Positions 16,455 through 25,486 of a stretch of 58,389 nt of DNA are shown one piece after another. The position numbers and the translations under genes are program-made. The notes under the pieces are model-generated. The model saw nothing but the letters and a program-made list of their open reading frames with translations. It ran no database searches and was not told where the DNA came from. The DNA is taken from the NCBI GenBank assembly GCA_012517865.1, contig JAAYUC010000048.1:1-58389 (forward strand), read 5' to 3'. The DNA is from Chloroflexota bacterium (lineage in GTDB: Bacteria; Chloroflexota; Anaerolineae; Anaerolineales; Anaerolineaceae). Within the stretch, counting starts at the first letter, position 1, and every line of letters starts with the position of its first letter.

Positions 16455-17347
16455 CCAGGCAGGATATGCTCCCTAAAAAGGATAATGAAGCGCTGTGTGC
16501 CTACATGGACGGCATGCTGACAGGCGAAAAGAAACTTAAGTTTGAAAAACGCCTGGCTAAATCACTGCGCCTGCAGAAAGCGCTGAAAGAATACACGCAG
16601 TTGAGAACTGCGGTGCGGGGTCTGCCCTGTCAGGCTGCTCCGCGCAACTTTACCCTGACGCGGGAAGAAGCCCGCGCGATTAAGCGTCAGCCGGTTTTAT
16701 ATCCGGCCTTTGGGTTCGCATCCCTGGCAGCGCTGTTAATTCTGGCATTGGTCTTTACCAGCGAGTTTATCTTCAAGACATATTCCGCGCCAATGGCGCG
16801 CGAACTTCCCAGCGAGGCTGCCCTCTCTGCCGCTCCGAGCCAGGAAAGCGCCCTTGAAGCGCAGCAGCCGCAGATTTTCACCTGGGGCGGCGCTTATGGC
16901 ATGGGCGGGGGCGGCGCTGGCGGAATAGGCGGCGGCGCGGAGGGCGTTCCGTACGGCCTGGGCGGCGGGGTACCCGTGGGCGGCACTTTTGTTGGCAGCA
17001 GCGGCGCGGTACCCGAAGCCAAACCCGGCGAGCCAGCGGAACCGCTCTCATCCGAAGAAGCAGGCGCTCAGCTGCAGCAGATGGAAGAAACCCCACAGGC
17101 AGCCGGTATGGGCGCGTCCCTGAGCTCTGAACCGCCTGAGCCCCTGATCCTGGGCATCCGGGAATCGGAAGCGGGACAGATTATCTCCAGCTATCCGCAA
17201 ACAGAAGCCAAAGTGGCACCTGAAACAGCCCCCGACGCACAAACGGAAACCAGCCGCGCGCTGGTCTCGGAGTACGTGAAGATTGGCCTGCTGGCTGCCG
17301 TGTTAGCCTTTGGGATTCTGGCGCTCGCGCTCTATCTGAAACGCTGA
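16451..17347 (+). CDS. Putative membrane anti-sigma factor with Gly-rich extracytoplasmic region
   Basis: Translationally coupled to the ECF sigma gene, which is the main basis for the role. An N-terminal cytosolic region (about 80 residues) looks like an anti-sigma domain: LCAYMDGMLTGEKKLKFEKR, then PRNFTLT. It lacks the H-X3-C-X2-C zinc motif of ZAS proteins. A first membrane helix lies near residues 84-107. A long loop rich in Gly, Ala, Glu and Pro (such as YGMGGGGAGGIGGGAEG) follows, with a second helix at the extreme C-terminus (ALVSEYVKIGLLAAVLAFG). The loop would lie outside the cell and could be the sensing or protease-cut part. Confidence 0.78.
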   Translation: MTRQDMLPKKDNEALCAYMDGMLTGEKKLKFEKRLAKSLRLQKALKEYTQLRTAVRGLPCQAAPRNFTLTREEARAIKRQPVLYPAFGFASLAALLILALVFTSEFIFKTYSAPMARELPSEAALSAAPSQESALEAQQPQIFTWGGAYGMGGGGAGGIGGGAEGVPYGLGGGVPVGGTFVGSSGAVPEAKPGEPAEPLSSEEAGAQLQQMEETPQAAGMGASLSSEPPEPLILGIRESEAGQIISSYPQTEAKVAPETAPDAQTETSRALVSEYVKIGLLAAVLAFGILALALYLKR

Positions 17348-17368
17348 CAGCCTCCTTATTAAATAGAA

Positions 17369-17398
17369 ACGCCTCCGAAGTATCAGAGGCGTTTTTTT
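17369..17398. terminator. Terminator between the anti-sigma gene and metK
   Basis: ACGCCTC (17369-17375) and GAGGCGT (17386-17392) form a stem followed by seven T. It lies between convergent genes and could serve both. Confidence 0.8.
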
Positions 17399-17408
17399 GT
17401 GTTTGGAA

Positions 17409-18638
17409 TTATTCCAGGCCGACTGCCTGCCGCAGTTCGCCGACTTTGTTGGTCTTTTCCCATGTCAGGTCCAGGTCGTCCCGTCCAAAATGCCCGTAAG
17501 CGGCCAGTTTTCGGTAGATAGGCCTCAAGAGGTCCAGTTGATGGATGATAGCGCGCGGGCGCAGGTCGAACACGCGGGTGATAGCGGCCGCGATTTTATC
17601 GTCTTCCACAACGCCGGTACCAAAAGTTTCCACATTCACGCTCAGCGGGTTTGCCTTGCCGATTGCGTAGGCAATCTGGACTTCGCAGCGGGAGGCCAGC
17701 CCGGCAGCCACCACATTCTTGGCTACCCAGCGCGCGGCATACGCGCCGGAGCGGTCCACTTTGGTCGGGTCTTTGCCGCTGAAGCAGCCGCCGCCGTGCC
17801 TGCCCATGCCGCCGTAGGTATCCACGATAATCTTGCGGCCGGTCAACCCGGAATCGCCCAGCGGTCCGCCAATCACGAAGCGCCCGGTGGGGTTAGTGTA
17901 GATTTTAATATTTTCATCAACAAGTTCAGGCGGGAGAACAGGTTTAATCACATGTTCAATCAAATCCGCGCGGATTTGTTCGTTGCTGACAACCTTGCCA
18001 GCCAGCTTATCGGCATGCTGGGTGCTGATGAGCACGGTATCAATGCGAGCGGGTTTGCCGTAATGGTATTCCACTGTCACCTGGCTTTTGCCGTCTGGGT
18101 ACATCCATTTGAGCGTGCCGTCCTTGCGCACTTCCGCCATGCGGCGGCAGAGCTTGTGCGAGAGATAAATAGGAAGGGGCAGCAGCTGTTCGGTTTCGTC
18201 GCAGGCATACCCAAACATCATGCCCTGGTCACCCGCGCCGCCGGCATTGATGTATTCCTCGCTGTATTCCACCGGCAGGGTTTTCCCGTTCTGGTCCACA
18301 CCGCGCGCGATATCGGGGGACTGCGCGGAAACCGCAACCATCACGGCGCAGGTGGAGCCGTCGAAGCCTTTTTTGCCGCGGTCGTAACCGATGCCGTTAA
18401 CCACATCGCGCACCAGTTTTTCGATATCCACGTAGGTGTTCGTGGTCATCTCGCCGGTCACCAGCACAAAACCGGTTTTGGTGACGGTTTCAATTGCCAC
18501 GCGAGAGGAGGGATCAGCCCGCAAAGCTTCGTCAAGCACGGCGTCGCTGATTTGGTCGCAAATTTTGTCCGGGTGGCCTTCGGTCACGGACTCGGATGTA
18601 AACAGATATTTGGGTGACTTCATAAAAGTCGTTGTCAT
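17409..18638 (-). CDS. metK: S-adenosylmethionine synthetase
   Basis: Makes S-adenosylmethionine from ATP and methionine. Signatures are [20 protein letters not shown] at the N-terminus, [12 protein letters not shown] and the phosphate loop [16 protein letters not shown]. At 409 aa it is full length. A GGAGG site lies 9 bases before the ATG. Expression is very likely controlled by the SAM-I riboswitch and terminator just upstream (18661-18820). Confidence 0.97.
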   Translation of the reverse strand: MTTTFMKSPKYLFTSESVTEGHPDKICDQISDAVLDEALRADPSSRVAIETVTKTGFVLVTGEMTTNTYVDIEKLVRDVVNGIGYDRGKKGFDGSTCAVMVAVSAQSPDIARGVDQNGKTLPVEYSEEYINAGGAGDQGMMFGYACDETEQLLPLPIYLSHKLCRRMAEVRKDGTLKWMYPDGKSQVTVEYHYGKPARIDTVLISTQHADKLAGKVVSNEQIRADLIEHVIKPVLPPELVDENIKIYTNPTGRFVIGGPLGDSGLTGRKIIVDTYGGMGRHGGGCFSGKDPTKVDRSGAYAARWVAKNVVAAGLASRCEVQIAYAIGKANPLSVNVETFGTGVVEDDKIAAAITRVFDLRPRAIIHQLDLLRPIYRKLAAYGHFGRDDLDLTWEKTNKVGELRQAVGLE

Positions 18639-18660
18639 AATTAGAAACCTCCAGTTTCTC

Positions 18661-18689
18661 GTTAAAAAAGAACCCCTCGCGGAGAGGGG
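18661..18689 (-). terminator. Riboswitch-controlled terminator before metK
   Basis: On the minus strand CCCCTC (18689-18684) pairs with GAGGGG (18678-18673), followed by six T. Part of its 5' side, CCTCTC (18687-18682), can instead pair with GAGAGG at 18715-18710, the 3' strand of the riboswitch closing stem. That gives an anti-terminator. Confidence 0.85.
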
Positions 18690-18709
18690 GCATCGTGCAT
18701 GTTGGCTCG

Positions 18710-18820
18710 CCTCTCATCTTCCAGAAATACTGCTCTGCCGGAGTTGGCACCGTCCAGGCTTCCGCCTGGTGGTTGCCGAGGTATCATCGGGCCGTTCCCT
18801 CCACCTCTCTGGATAAGTGC
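18710..18820 (-). ncRNA. SAM-I (S-box) riboswitch of metK
   Basis: Minus-strand sequence carries the S-box consensus in order: CTTATCcAGAGAGGTGGAGG, GGCCCGATGATACCTCGGCA, GGTGCCAACTCC and GAAGATGAGAGG. P1 is closed by CTTATC (18817-18812) with GATGAG (18717-18712). Binding of S-adenosylmethionine stabilises P1 and lets the downstream terminator form, switching metK off. The aptamer is complete by eye. Confidence 0.95.
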
Positions 18821-18851
18821 GCCGCTTAGGGCTGTTAAGTTGTCGAGTTTT

Positions 18852-18880
18852 CTTATATCACGCTTTTAGATATTATGCAA
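18852..18880 (-). promoter_or_regulatory. Promoter of the metK riboswitch transcript
   Basis: On the minus strand, TTGCAT (18880-18875) and TATAAG (18857-18852) are separated by 17 bases, about 30 bases before the aptamer. Confidence 0.7.
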
Positions 18881-18884
18881 TAGC

Positions 18885-19118
18885 AAATGCGAGCTTCAGG
18901 CTGGCGAAAAGTCAGCTCGCGCTCGGCAACGCCCCTTCCAGCCCCCTTCGCGCGAGACTTCAGGGCTGCCAAAACGGTTATTAACATCAATAAGACCTTG
19001 ACAACCAGAACATTACGGCTAGAATCAGCAAAATTCCCACCAGTTTCATTTTACGTTCGCGGACTTCACCGTATCTTTGCAAAAAATGAAACCTGGCACA
19101 TAAAAATAAAATAAACAC
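18885..19118. other. Intergenic stretch between metK promoter and membrane protein gene
   Basis: No gene, repeat or structured RNA was recognised in these roughly 230 bases. The right end is AT-rich and leads into the -10 box of the next gene. Confidence 0.5.
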
Positions 19119-19124
19119 TATAAT
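19119..19124 (+). promoter_or_regulatory. -10 box, leaderless type
   Basis: TATAAT ends 7 bases before the ATG at 19132, with no Shine-Dalgarno sequence between. Confidence 0.6.
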
Positions 19125-19131
19125 ATTAACT

Positions 19132-20028
19132 ATGGCAGCGCCATTTGTTAGAAAGAAACAGCTTACGGGTTTTTTCTACGGGCTGGTTGCGGGGGCAGTC
19201 TTTTCTCTGACTGCCTGGGGGATGGACGCGGTGAAACTTGCTGGCGCAAACATGGCTTTTCCATTCATGAAATTCATCCCCGCCCTGATTGTCTGCGCGC
19301 TTGCCGGCGGTTTGGCGGGTTGGCTTTCTATCCGCGTCGGGCACTGGCTGGTGTCCATCATCTTATGGCTCCTTTTTGCCCTGCTGGTTGTTTGGTTGGT
19401 GCTTTGGCTGCCAATTGAAGGCAGCGCGGAGCTTCTGCGCTTTTTGAGCCCGAATCTGACGCATTGGATTGAGTACGTTTCCATTGATGGGCTGATGCAA
19501 TTTCGCGTTGTGGGCCTGATTGTCATTGGCATTCCCTGCCTGCTGTGCGGCGTCGTGGAGAACAACCTTGTTGAACAGGCGCTGGCAGCCCAGGGTGTCG
19601 GTGGCTGGATTGCCATGCTGCTGGTCGCGGCGCTCTTGCTGGGCGCGGCAGGTTTTGCCGCGGATGAGCTTCTGAACCGCCACTTCCGCGAACCCGCGCA
19701 GGCTTTGGATGATTTATTTGAATTCGCCGCGGAACACCAGGGGAAAGAAGTGGAAAAAACCCTTGCCAGGCGCATGCGCCTCAGCGTGGCAAAGCCCCTC
19801 GGCGATCTGGTGAAAAATCCGCGCAGGATGACTCTGGTTGCCTATGACAGCACACTTGGTCAGATGGATTTTCTGGTTGACTTCCGCGGAACCTGGGCGC
19901 GCTGCAAAGTCATCTATTCCCAACCGACACAATGCGACATCATGGAGGAATTAACGCAGAAATTCTATATTTCTGATAGAAAAGACAGGTTCGCCTGGAC
20001 AAATTTAATCTCCCCACGCGACCCATAA
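19132..20028 (+). CDS. Multi-TM membrane protein of unknown function
   Basis: No family recognised. About five hydrophobic helices lie in the first 180 residues (such as GFFYGLVAGAVFSLTAWG, WLVSIILWLLFALLVVW and MLLVAALLLGAAGFAAD). A soluble C-terminal region of about 110 residues follows, including a charged helix (EHQGKEVEKTLARRMRLS) and a likely alpha/beta part. Length is 298 aa. The ATG lies 7 bases after a TATAAT box, so the mRNA is probably leaderless. It stands alone between metK and the peptide transporter operon. Confidence 0.75.
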   Translation: MAAPFVRKKQLTGFFYGLVAGAVFSLTAWGMDAVKLAGANMAFPFMKFIPALIVCALAGGLAGWLSIRVGHWLVSIILWLLFALLVVWLVLWLPIEGSAELLRFLSPNLTHWIEYVSIDGLMQFRVVGLIVIGIPCLLCGVVENNLVEQALAAQGVGGWIAMLLVAALLLGAAGFAADELLNRHFREPAQALDDLFEFAAEHQGKEVEKTLARRMRLSVAKPLGDLVKNPRRMTLVAYDSTLGQMDFLVDFRGTWARCKVIYSQPTQCDIMEELTQKFYISDRKDRFAWTNLISPRDP

Positions 20029-20034
20029 AAAGGT

Positions 20035-20040
20035 TATAAT
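20035..20040 (+). promoter_or_regulatory. -10 box of the peptide ABC transporter operon
   Basis: TATAAT lies 92 bases before the first ATG of the operon, leaving a leader of about 85 bases. Confidence 0.5.
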
Positions 20041-20132
20041 TGATTAGCTTTTTACCCTACCAAAAGACCTTTGGCTATGAGTAATATTCTACGTCCACAA
20101 ACTTTAATAATCTGAACTAAGAGGGCTCATCG

Positions 20133-21122
20133 ATGGCTGAGAAAATTCTTGACGTGCAAGGACTGGAGACCCAATTCAAAACACCTGATGGCATTGTTCA
20201 CGCTGTCAATGGGGTTTCCATCACCCTTGACGAAGGTGAAACCTTAGGCTTGGTGGGAGAAAGCGGCTGCGGCAAAAGCGTATCCATGCTCTCCATCCTG
20301 CGGCTTATTCAGTCCCCTCCCGGGCAGATAGTTGCGGGCAAGGCTTTCTTCAAGGGCAAGGACTTGCTGGCGATGAGTAACGAAGAAATCCGCCAGGTAC
20401 GCGGGGGCCAAATCAGCATGATTTTCCAGGACCCGATGACCTCCCTGAACCCGGTCATGAACATTGGCAAGCAAATGGCGGAGCCTATGCTGCTTCATCT
20501 GGGCATCACACCCAAGGAAGCCCGCGAGCGGTCTATCAAGCTGCTCGAATCCGTTGGCATCCCCCGCGCGGGTGAACGTCTGAAGGACTACCCGCACCAA
20601 TATTCCGGCGGCATGCGCCAGCGCGTGATGATAGCTATGGCGCTCTCGTGCAACCCCCAAATTTTGATCGCGGACGAACCCACGACTGCCCTGGACGTCA
20701 CCATCCAGGCACAGATTGTCGACCTGGTCATCCGCCTGCGGCAGGAATTGGGCATGGCGATTATCTGGATCACGCACGATTTGGGAGTGGCAGCCAGTAT
20801 TGCCAACCGCATCGCGGTTATGTACGGCGGTTTCATCATCGAAGAAGCTTCTGTCCGCGAGCTGTATGCCCATCCCACTCACCCCTACACCCTTGGTTTG
20901 CTCAACAGCCTGCCGCAAATTCAGCGCAAAGGCCGCCAGCGGTTATATTCCATTGAGGGCATGCCCCCGATTTTGCTGCAAACTCCGCGGGCCTGTCCGT
21001 TCGCGCCGCGCTGCCGTTGGGTGCGGGAAAAGTGCTGGCAACAAAACCCAATGCTGGAAAGCATTGGCGATAACCACAAAGTAGCCTGTTGGGTGGACAC
21101 GACGACGGGAAGTGAGCGTTAA
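20133..21122 (+). CDS. dppD: Peptide ABC transporter ATP-binding protein (DppD/OppD type)
   Basis: One of two ATPase subunits driving peptide import. Walker A is GESGCGKS, the Q-loop lies in [13 protein letters not shown], the signature is [15 protein letters not shown], and Walker B is [12 protein letters not shown] with ITHDLG. The C-terminal oligopeptide/dipeptide extension has the Cys-rich [15 protein letters not shown]. Length (329 aa) is normal. Its last base is shared with the start of the next gene. Confidence 0.93.
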   Translation: MAEKILDVQGLETQFKTPDGIVHAVNGVSITLDEGETLGLVGESGCGKSVSMLSILRLIQSPPGQIVAGKAFFKGKDLLAMSNEEIRQVRGGQISMIFQDPMTSLNPVMNIGKQMAEPMLLHLGITPKEARERSIKLLESVGIPRAGERLKDYPHQYSGGMRQRVMIAMALSCNPQILIADEPTTALDVTIQAQIVDLVIRLRQELGMAIIWITHDLGVAASIANRIAVMYGGFIIEEASVRELYAHPTHPYTLGLLNSLPQIQRKGRQRLYSIEGMPPILLQTPRACPFAPRCRWVREKCWQQNPMLESIGDNHKVACWVDTTTGSER

Positions 21123-22147
21123 TGAAAACAGATAACGAAATTCTGATTAAAGTTGAAAATTTAGTGATGCATTTCCCGATTTACCGGGGAGTGATCCGCC
21201 GCCAGGTTGGCTCCGTGCGCGCCGTCGACGGCGTTTCCCTCGAAATCAGGCAGGGCGAAACGCTTGGTCTGGTGGGCGAATCCGGCTGCGGAAAGACCAC
21301 CGTGGGGCGCACCATTCTGCAGCTCTATAAACCCACATCCGGGCATGTGTATTACAAAGGCACCGACCTGACCACGCTAAAAACAGAACCCATGCGCCTG
21401 ATGCGCAAGGACCTGCAGATGATTTTCCAGGACCCTTACGCCAGCCTGAACCCGCGCATGACCGTGCGCGATATCATCGGCGACCCCATGCTCGCTTTTG
21501 GTGTTGCCAGCAATAAGCAAATTGATGACCGCGTGCAGGAACTGCTTAAGCTCGTGCGCCTGGACCCGGATTTTGCCAACCGCTATCCGCACGAATTTTC
21601 CGGCGGTCAGCGCCAGCGCATCGGCGTCGCCCGCGCCCTGGCTATGAATCCTTCCTTCATTGTTTGCGATGAGCCCATTTCCGCTCTGGATGTCTCCATC
21701 CAGGCGCAGGTGGTCAACCTTTTGGAGGATTTGCAGCGCGACCTGGGGCTCACCTATCTTTTCATCGCGCACGACCTTTCCATGGTCCGTCATATCAGCG
21801 ACCGCGTCGCGGTGATGTACCTGGGCGTTGTGGTTGAACTTGCGGACCGCAACGAAATATACGACAATCCTCTGCATCCTTACACAAAGGCTCTGCTTTC
21901 CGCTATTCCGGTTCCGGATCCTACTTACTATGAGACCCGTCAACGGATTATCCTGGAGGGAGATGTTCCTTCTCCCGCCAACCCACCCTCCGGCTGCCGC
22001 TTCCGCACCCGCTGCCCAATCGCTGACGAAAACTGCGCGCTTGAGCGGCCTGAATTCCGCGAAGTCCTGCCGGGGCATTTTGTGGCTTGCATTAAAGTCG
22101 AACCGCAAACGCGCACAGAGGAGGTGATCAATCAGGAAAGTAACTAA
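21122..22147 (+). CDS. dppF: Peptide ABC transporter ATP-binding protein (DppF/OppF type)
   Basis: Second ATPase of the transporter. It has [49 protein letters not shown] and [12 protein letters not shown], and a C-terminal Cys motif ([14 protein letters not shown]). Length is 341 aa. It begins at the TAATG junction with dppD and is followed 65 bases later by the binding-protein gene. Confidence 0.93.
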   Translation: MKTDNEILIKVENLVMHFPIYRGVIRRQVGSVRAVDGVSLEIRQGETLGLVGESGCGKTTVGRTILQLYKPTSGHVYYKGTDLTTLKTEPMRLMRKDLQMIFQDPYASLNPRMTVRDIIGDPMLAFGVASNKQIDDRVQELLKLVRLDPDFANRYPHEFSGGQRQRIGVARALAMNPSFIVCDEPISALDVSIQAQVVNLLEDLQRDLGLTYLFIAHDLSMVRHISDRVAVMYLGVVVELADRNEIYDNPLHPYTKALLSAIPVPDPTYYETRQRIILEGDVPSPANPPSGCRFRTRCPIADENCALERPEFREVLPGHFVACIKVEPQTRTEEVINQESN

Positions 22148-22212
22148 TTATGTTGTTGTTGTATCAGTCTGCCAAAAACAATTCAGACCATTCTCTCAAG
22201 GAGGAGAATAAA

Positions 22213-24273
22213 ATGCGTAAACTGTATTTGCTCATTGCACTGATTTTGGTTGCGAGCCTTGGCCTGGCTGCCTGCGGCACCAAGACCGAAGCCCCCGCCA
22301 CCGAAGCCCCCGCCGCGACCGAAGCCCCCGCCGCGACCGAAGCTCCCGCCGCGACTGAAGCCCCCGCCGCGACCGAAGCGCCGGTGGAAGAAGTCGTGCT
22401 GAACCCGTACCTGGGCTCGAACAAACTGGACGGCAACGGCGTACCCCCCACCTTCTTTGATGACATCCATGTCCGCAGAGGCTTTGCCTACGCGTTTGAC
22501 TGGGATGTAATCATCGACGAAGTCTACCAGGGCGAAGCTGTTCAATCCAAAGTTCTGTCTCTGCCCGGTATGCCCGGCTACGATCCAGAAGCTCCATATT
22601 ATTACTTTGACCTGGAAAAATCGGCCGAGGAATTTAAGCTGGCTGACGTAGACAAAGACGGCATTCCCGCTGGTGAGGACCCTGACGACATCTGGGAGAT
22701 GGGTTTCCGCCTCCAGATGCTCTACAACACCGGCAACTCCACCCGCCAGATTATGGCGGAAATCATGCAGGCAAACCTGGCCGAAGTCAACCCGAAATTC
22801 ACGATTGAGGTTCTTGGTCTGCCCTGGCCTGCCTACCTGGCTGCCCAGCGCGCCCACAAAATCCCGATCATGACCGGCGGCTGGCTGGAAGATATTCATG
22901 ACGCCCACAACTGGTACCAGCCCTACACTACCGGTACCTACGGCGCCCGCCAGAATATGCCCGCTGAGCTCAAAGCTCAGTTCAAAGCCCTCCTCGATCA
23001 GGGTGTTGCTTTGATTGATCCTGCTGAACGCCATGCCGTTTACCAGCAGTTCAACCAGCTGTACTACGATCAGGTTCCTGGTCTGCCTGTCGTCCTCGCG
23101 ACTTCTCATGGTTATGAGCAGAAGTGGATCCAGGGCCGCATTATGAACCCGATCTTCTCCGGCATCTACTTTAAGACCATCTCCAAGGCCGAAGGCGCTA
23201 ACAAGCCTGACACCCTGACCTACGCGACGATTGGCGATGCCGATACCCTCGACCCGGCCCTCAGCTACGACACCTCCAGCGGCGAAGTTATCCAGAACGT
23301 CTACGAGACCCTCGTCTTCTATGATGGCCAGGCCACCGATAAATTCGTCGGCCAGCTGGCTACCGACTGGACATTCTCCGAAGACGGCACTGTCTGGACC
23401 TTCAATATCCGCCAGGGCGTCAAATTCCATCAGGGCGGCGACCTGACCCCATCCGATGTGGCGTATTCACTCCAGCGCGGCCTGCTCCAGGGCGGTTATT
23501 CCTCCCCGCAGTGGCTGTTGGCTGAGCCGTTCTTCGGTGTGGGTATGGATGACATCACCATGCTTGTGGACGAAGGCGCTTCCGCTGACGACCGCGAAGC
23601 TCTGATGGCTAATCCCCCCGAGAAACTTGTCGCGGCCTGCGAGACCGTGAAATCCAAGATCGTTGCCGACGATGCTGCCGGCACCGTGACCCTCACCCTG
23701 GCTCAGCCATGGGGTCCTTTCCTGGCCACCATCGCGAACGGCTGGGGTTCCATTATGGACAAGGAATGGGTCATTGAGAACGGTGGTTGGGACGGTACCT
23801 GCGAAACCTGGCAGAATTTCTACGGCATGACCTCCGCCGAAGATCCCTTCACCCCGATTGCCAACGGCACCGGCGCCTACCAGCTGGATCACTGGACCCA
23901 GGGTACCGAAATCGTCCTGAAGGCCTTCGACGGCTATTGGGGCGAGCCCGCCAAGGTTCCGAACGTGACCATCGCGATCATCCCCGAATTTGGCACCCGC
24001 TTCGCGATGCTCCAGGCTGGCGACATCGACTTCATGGATGTCCCCGTGGAACAGCGCCCGCAGGTTGACCCATTGGTTAGTGAAGCCGCTATCTACGATC
24101 CGGAAACGAACGCCTACAAAGACCCCGTTCCGGTGTGCTCTGTGGATACCAACAAACTTGGCATCGAACGCTTCGAGCTCTGCGAAACCGAAAATGACCG
24201 CCCGCTGCGTCTGTACTTCGGCCGCCCCGGCCTGCAGCAGGATGTCATCCTGTTCAACTTCCTCATTGAGTAA
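22213..24273 (+). CDS. Family 5 peptide-binding lipoprotein, apparently circularly permuted
   Basis: Substrate-binding protein of the operon. The ATG at 22213 follows AAGGAGGAG. Residues 1-21 are a lipoprotein signal with lipobox LAAC, then about seven TEAP/ATEAP repeats (24-57). Family order is reversed. Residues about 61-325 match the normally C-terminal lobe (NPYLGSNKLDGNG, VRRGFAYAFDWDVIIDEVYQ, then KWIQGRIMNPIFSGIYFK). Residues about 326-686 match the normally N-terminal half (PDTLTYATIGDADTLDPALS, GEVIQNVYETLV, WTFNIRQGVKFHQGG, GTGAYQLDHW). The end QQDVILFNFLIE would run directly into NPYLGSN if joined. Length is 686 aa, in frame throughout, with a normal stop. See findings. Confidence 0.85.
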   Translation: MRKLYLLIALILVASLGLAACGTKTEAPATEAPAATEAPAATEAPAATEAPAATEAPVEEVVLNPYLGSNKLDGNGVPPTFFDDIHVRRGFAYAFDWDVIIDEVYQGEAVQSKVLSLPGMPGYDPEAPYYYFDLEKSAEEFKLADVDKDGIPAGEDPDDIWEMGFRLQMLYNTGNSTRQIMAEIMQANLAEVNPKFTIEVLGLPWPAYLAAQRAHKIPIMTGGWLEDIHDAHNWYQPYTTGTYGARQNMPAELKAQFKALLDQGVALIDPAERHAVYQQFNQLYYDQVPGLPVVLATSHGYEQKWIQGRIMNPIFSGIYFKTISKAEGANKPDTLTYATIGDADTLDPALSYDTSSGEVIQNVYETLVFYDGQATDKFVGQLATDWTFSEDGTVWTFNIRQGVKFHQGGDLTPSDVAYSLQRGLLQGGYSSPQWLLAEPFFGVGMDDITMLVDEGASADDREALMANPPEKLVAACETVKSKIVADDAAGTVTLTLAQPWGPFLATIANGWGSIMDKEWVIENGGWDGTCETWQNFYGMTSAEDPFTPIANGTGAYQLDHWTQGTEIVLKAFDGYWGEPAKVPNVTIAIIPEFGTRFAMLQAGDIDFMDVPVEQRPQVDPLVSEAAIYDPETNAYKDPVPVCSVDTNKLGIERFELCETENDRPLRLYFGRPGLQQDVILFNFLIE

Positions 24274-24303
24274 GTTTTAGAACAGGTTTACAGCTGATAC
24301 AAA

Positions 24304-24331
24304 TTGCGGGAGCCTGCAAGGGCTCCCGCAA
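24304..24331 (+). other. Stem-loop between binding-protein and permease genes
   Basis: TTGCGGGAGCC and GGCTCCCGCAA form a perfect 11-bp stem around TGCAAG, with no T-run directly after. In binding-protein operons such stems often protect the upstream mRNA so that binding protein exceeds permease. That is the likely role here. Confidence 0.75.
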
Positions 24332-24411
24332 TACCCACGAATTTTTACCCTTCGCCGTACGCAGAAAGCTTCTGCGCGCGGCAAAAGGCAAAACTAAGTG
24401 AGAGGAATCTT

Positions 24412-25476
24412 ATGACCAACTACATCATCAGGCGCTTGCTCCTGGTCCCAGTGCTGTTAATTGGCGTCACACTGATCATCTTTGGCATGCTCCAACTCCT
24501 CGGGCCCGTGGAACGCTCAGCTCTATATGTCAGAGACTTCCCCAAGAATGAAAAGCAGATTGAAGGTCTCATTCGCAAGTACGGACTGGACAAGTCCTTC
24601 TTTGAGCAATACTGGCGCTGGCTGAACGGCGTGATTGATCCCGGCAGCGGAGAACGGCAGGGCGGCATCTTGTATGGGGATTTTGGCTACTCCCGCACCG
24701 CCTCCCAGCCCGTCGTCGATCTGGTCAAGGAACGCTTCCCCAACACAGTGGACCTTGCGCTGTGGACTGTCTATCCGATGCTTTCCGTTGGCGTTTGGCT
24801 GGGCGTAAAGGCCGCAGTTAACCAGAACAAGTTTATCGACCAGGCCGCGCGCATGTACTCCATCATCGGCACTTCCTTCCCGACCTTTGTGTTCGGCCTG
24901 CTCATCCTGATGCTCTTGTATGCCAAACTGGGCTGGTTCATGCCAGGCAAAATGTCGGATTGGGTCAGCAAACTTATCTTCTCTGGCCAGCTAAAGCAGT
25001 ACACCCACCTGCTGACCATCGACGCGCTTCTCAATCTGCGCTTTGACGTGTTCTGGGATGCCATGCGGCACATGATCATGCCCATCATCACCCTCAGCTA
25101 CATCAACTGGGCAACCTTTGTGCGCGTCACCCGCTCCTCGATGCTGGAAACCCTGCGGCAGGATTATGTGGTGACCGCGCGCGCCAAAGGGCTGAAGGAA
25201 AATGATGTTATCAATAAGCACGCGCGCCCGAACGCGATGCTGCCTGTGGTTACCATGGCTGGCGGCAGCATCGTTGGCCTGCTGGGGGGCGTGGTCATCA
25301 CCGAGACGGTCTTCAACTACCCCGGCATCGGCAAGGCATCCGCGGACGCGGCCGCCAACCTGGACGTGGTGACAATTCTGGGTCTGGCAATTTTCAGCGG
25401 CACCATTCTCATTCTCTCCAACTTAATCGTGGACATCGTTTACGCGTTCATTGATCCGCGCGTACGATTGGCTTAA
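24412..25476 (+). CDS. dppB: Peptide ABC transporter permease (DppB type)
   Basis: Membrane channel subunit with about six helices. It starts with the typical YIIRRLLLVPVLLIGVT. The cytoplasmic EAA loop is ETLRQDYVVTARAKGLKEND, and GIGKASADAA follows the NYPG motif. I start at 24412 (GAGAGG upstream). The longer frame opens inside the stem-loop. Length is 354 aa. It forms the channel together with the gene 10 bases downstream. Confidence 0.93.
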   Translation: MTNYIIRRLLLVPVLLIGVTLIIFGMLQLLGPVERSALYVRDFPKNEKQIEGLIRKYGLDKSFFEQYWRWLNGVIDPGSGERQGGILYGDFGYSRTASQPVVDLVKERFPNTVDLALWTVYPMLSVGVWLGVKAAVNQNKFIDQAARMYSIIGTSFPTFVFGLLILMLLYAKLGWFMPGKMSDWVSKLIFSGQLKQYTHLLTIDALLNLRFDVFWDAMRHMIMPIITLSYINWATFVRVTRSSMLETLRQDYVVTARAKGLKENDVINKHARPNAMLPVVTMAGGSIVGLLGGVVITETVFNYPGIGKASADAAANLDVVTILGLAIFSGTILILSNLIVDIVYAFIDPRVRLA

Positions 25477-25486
25477 GGAGCAGCGC

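Noticed and set aside
17397..18617. 406-codon frame antisense to metK
   Set aside because: Shadow of metK, which has its riboswitch and complete motifs on the other strand.
22183..23430. 415-codon frame antisense to the binding-protein gene, with a Gly-rich tail
   Set aside because: The Gly-rich part is the reverse reading of the TEAP repeats. There is no promoter or ribosome site.
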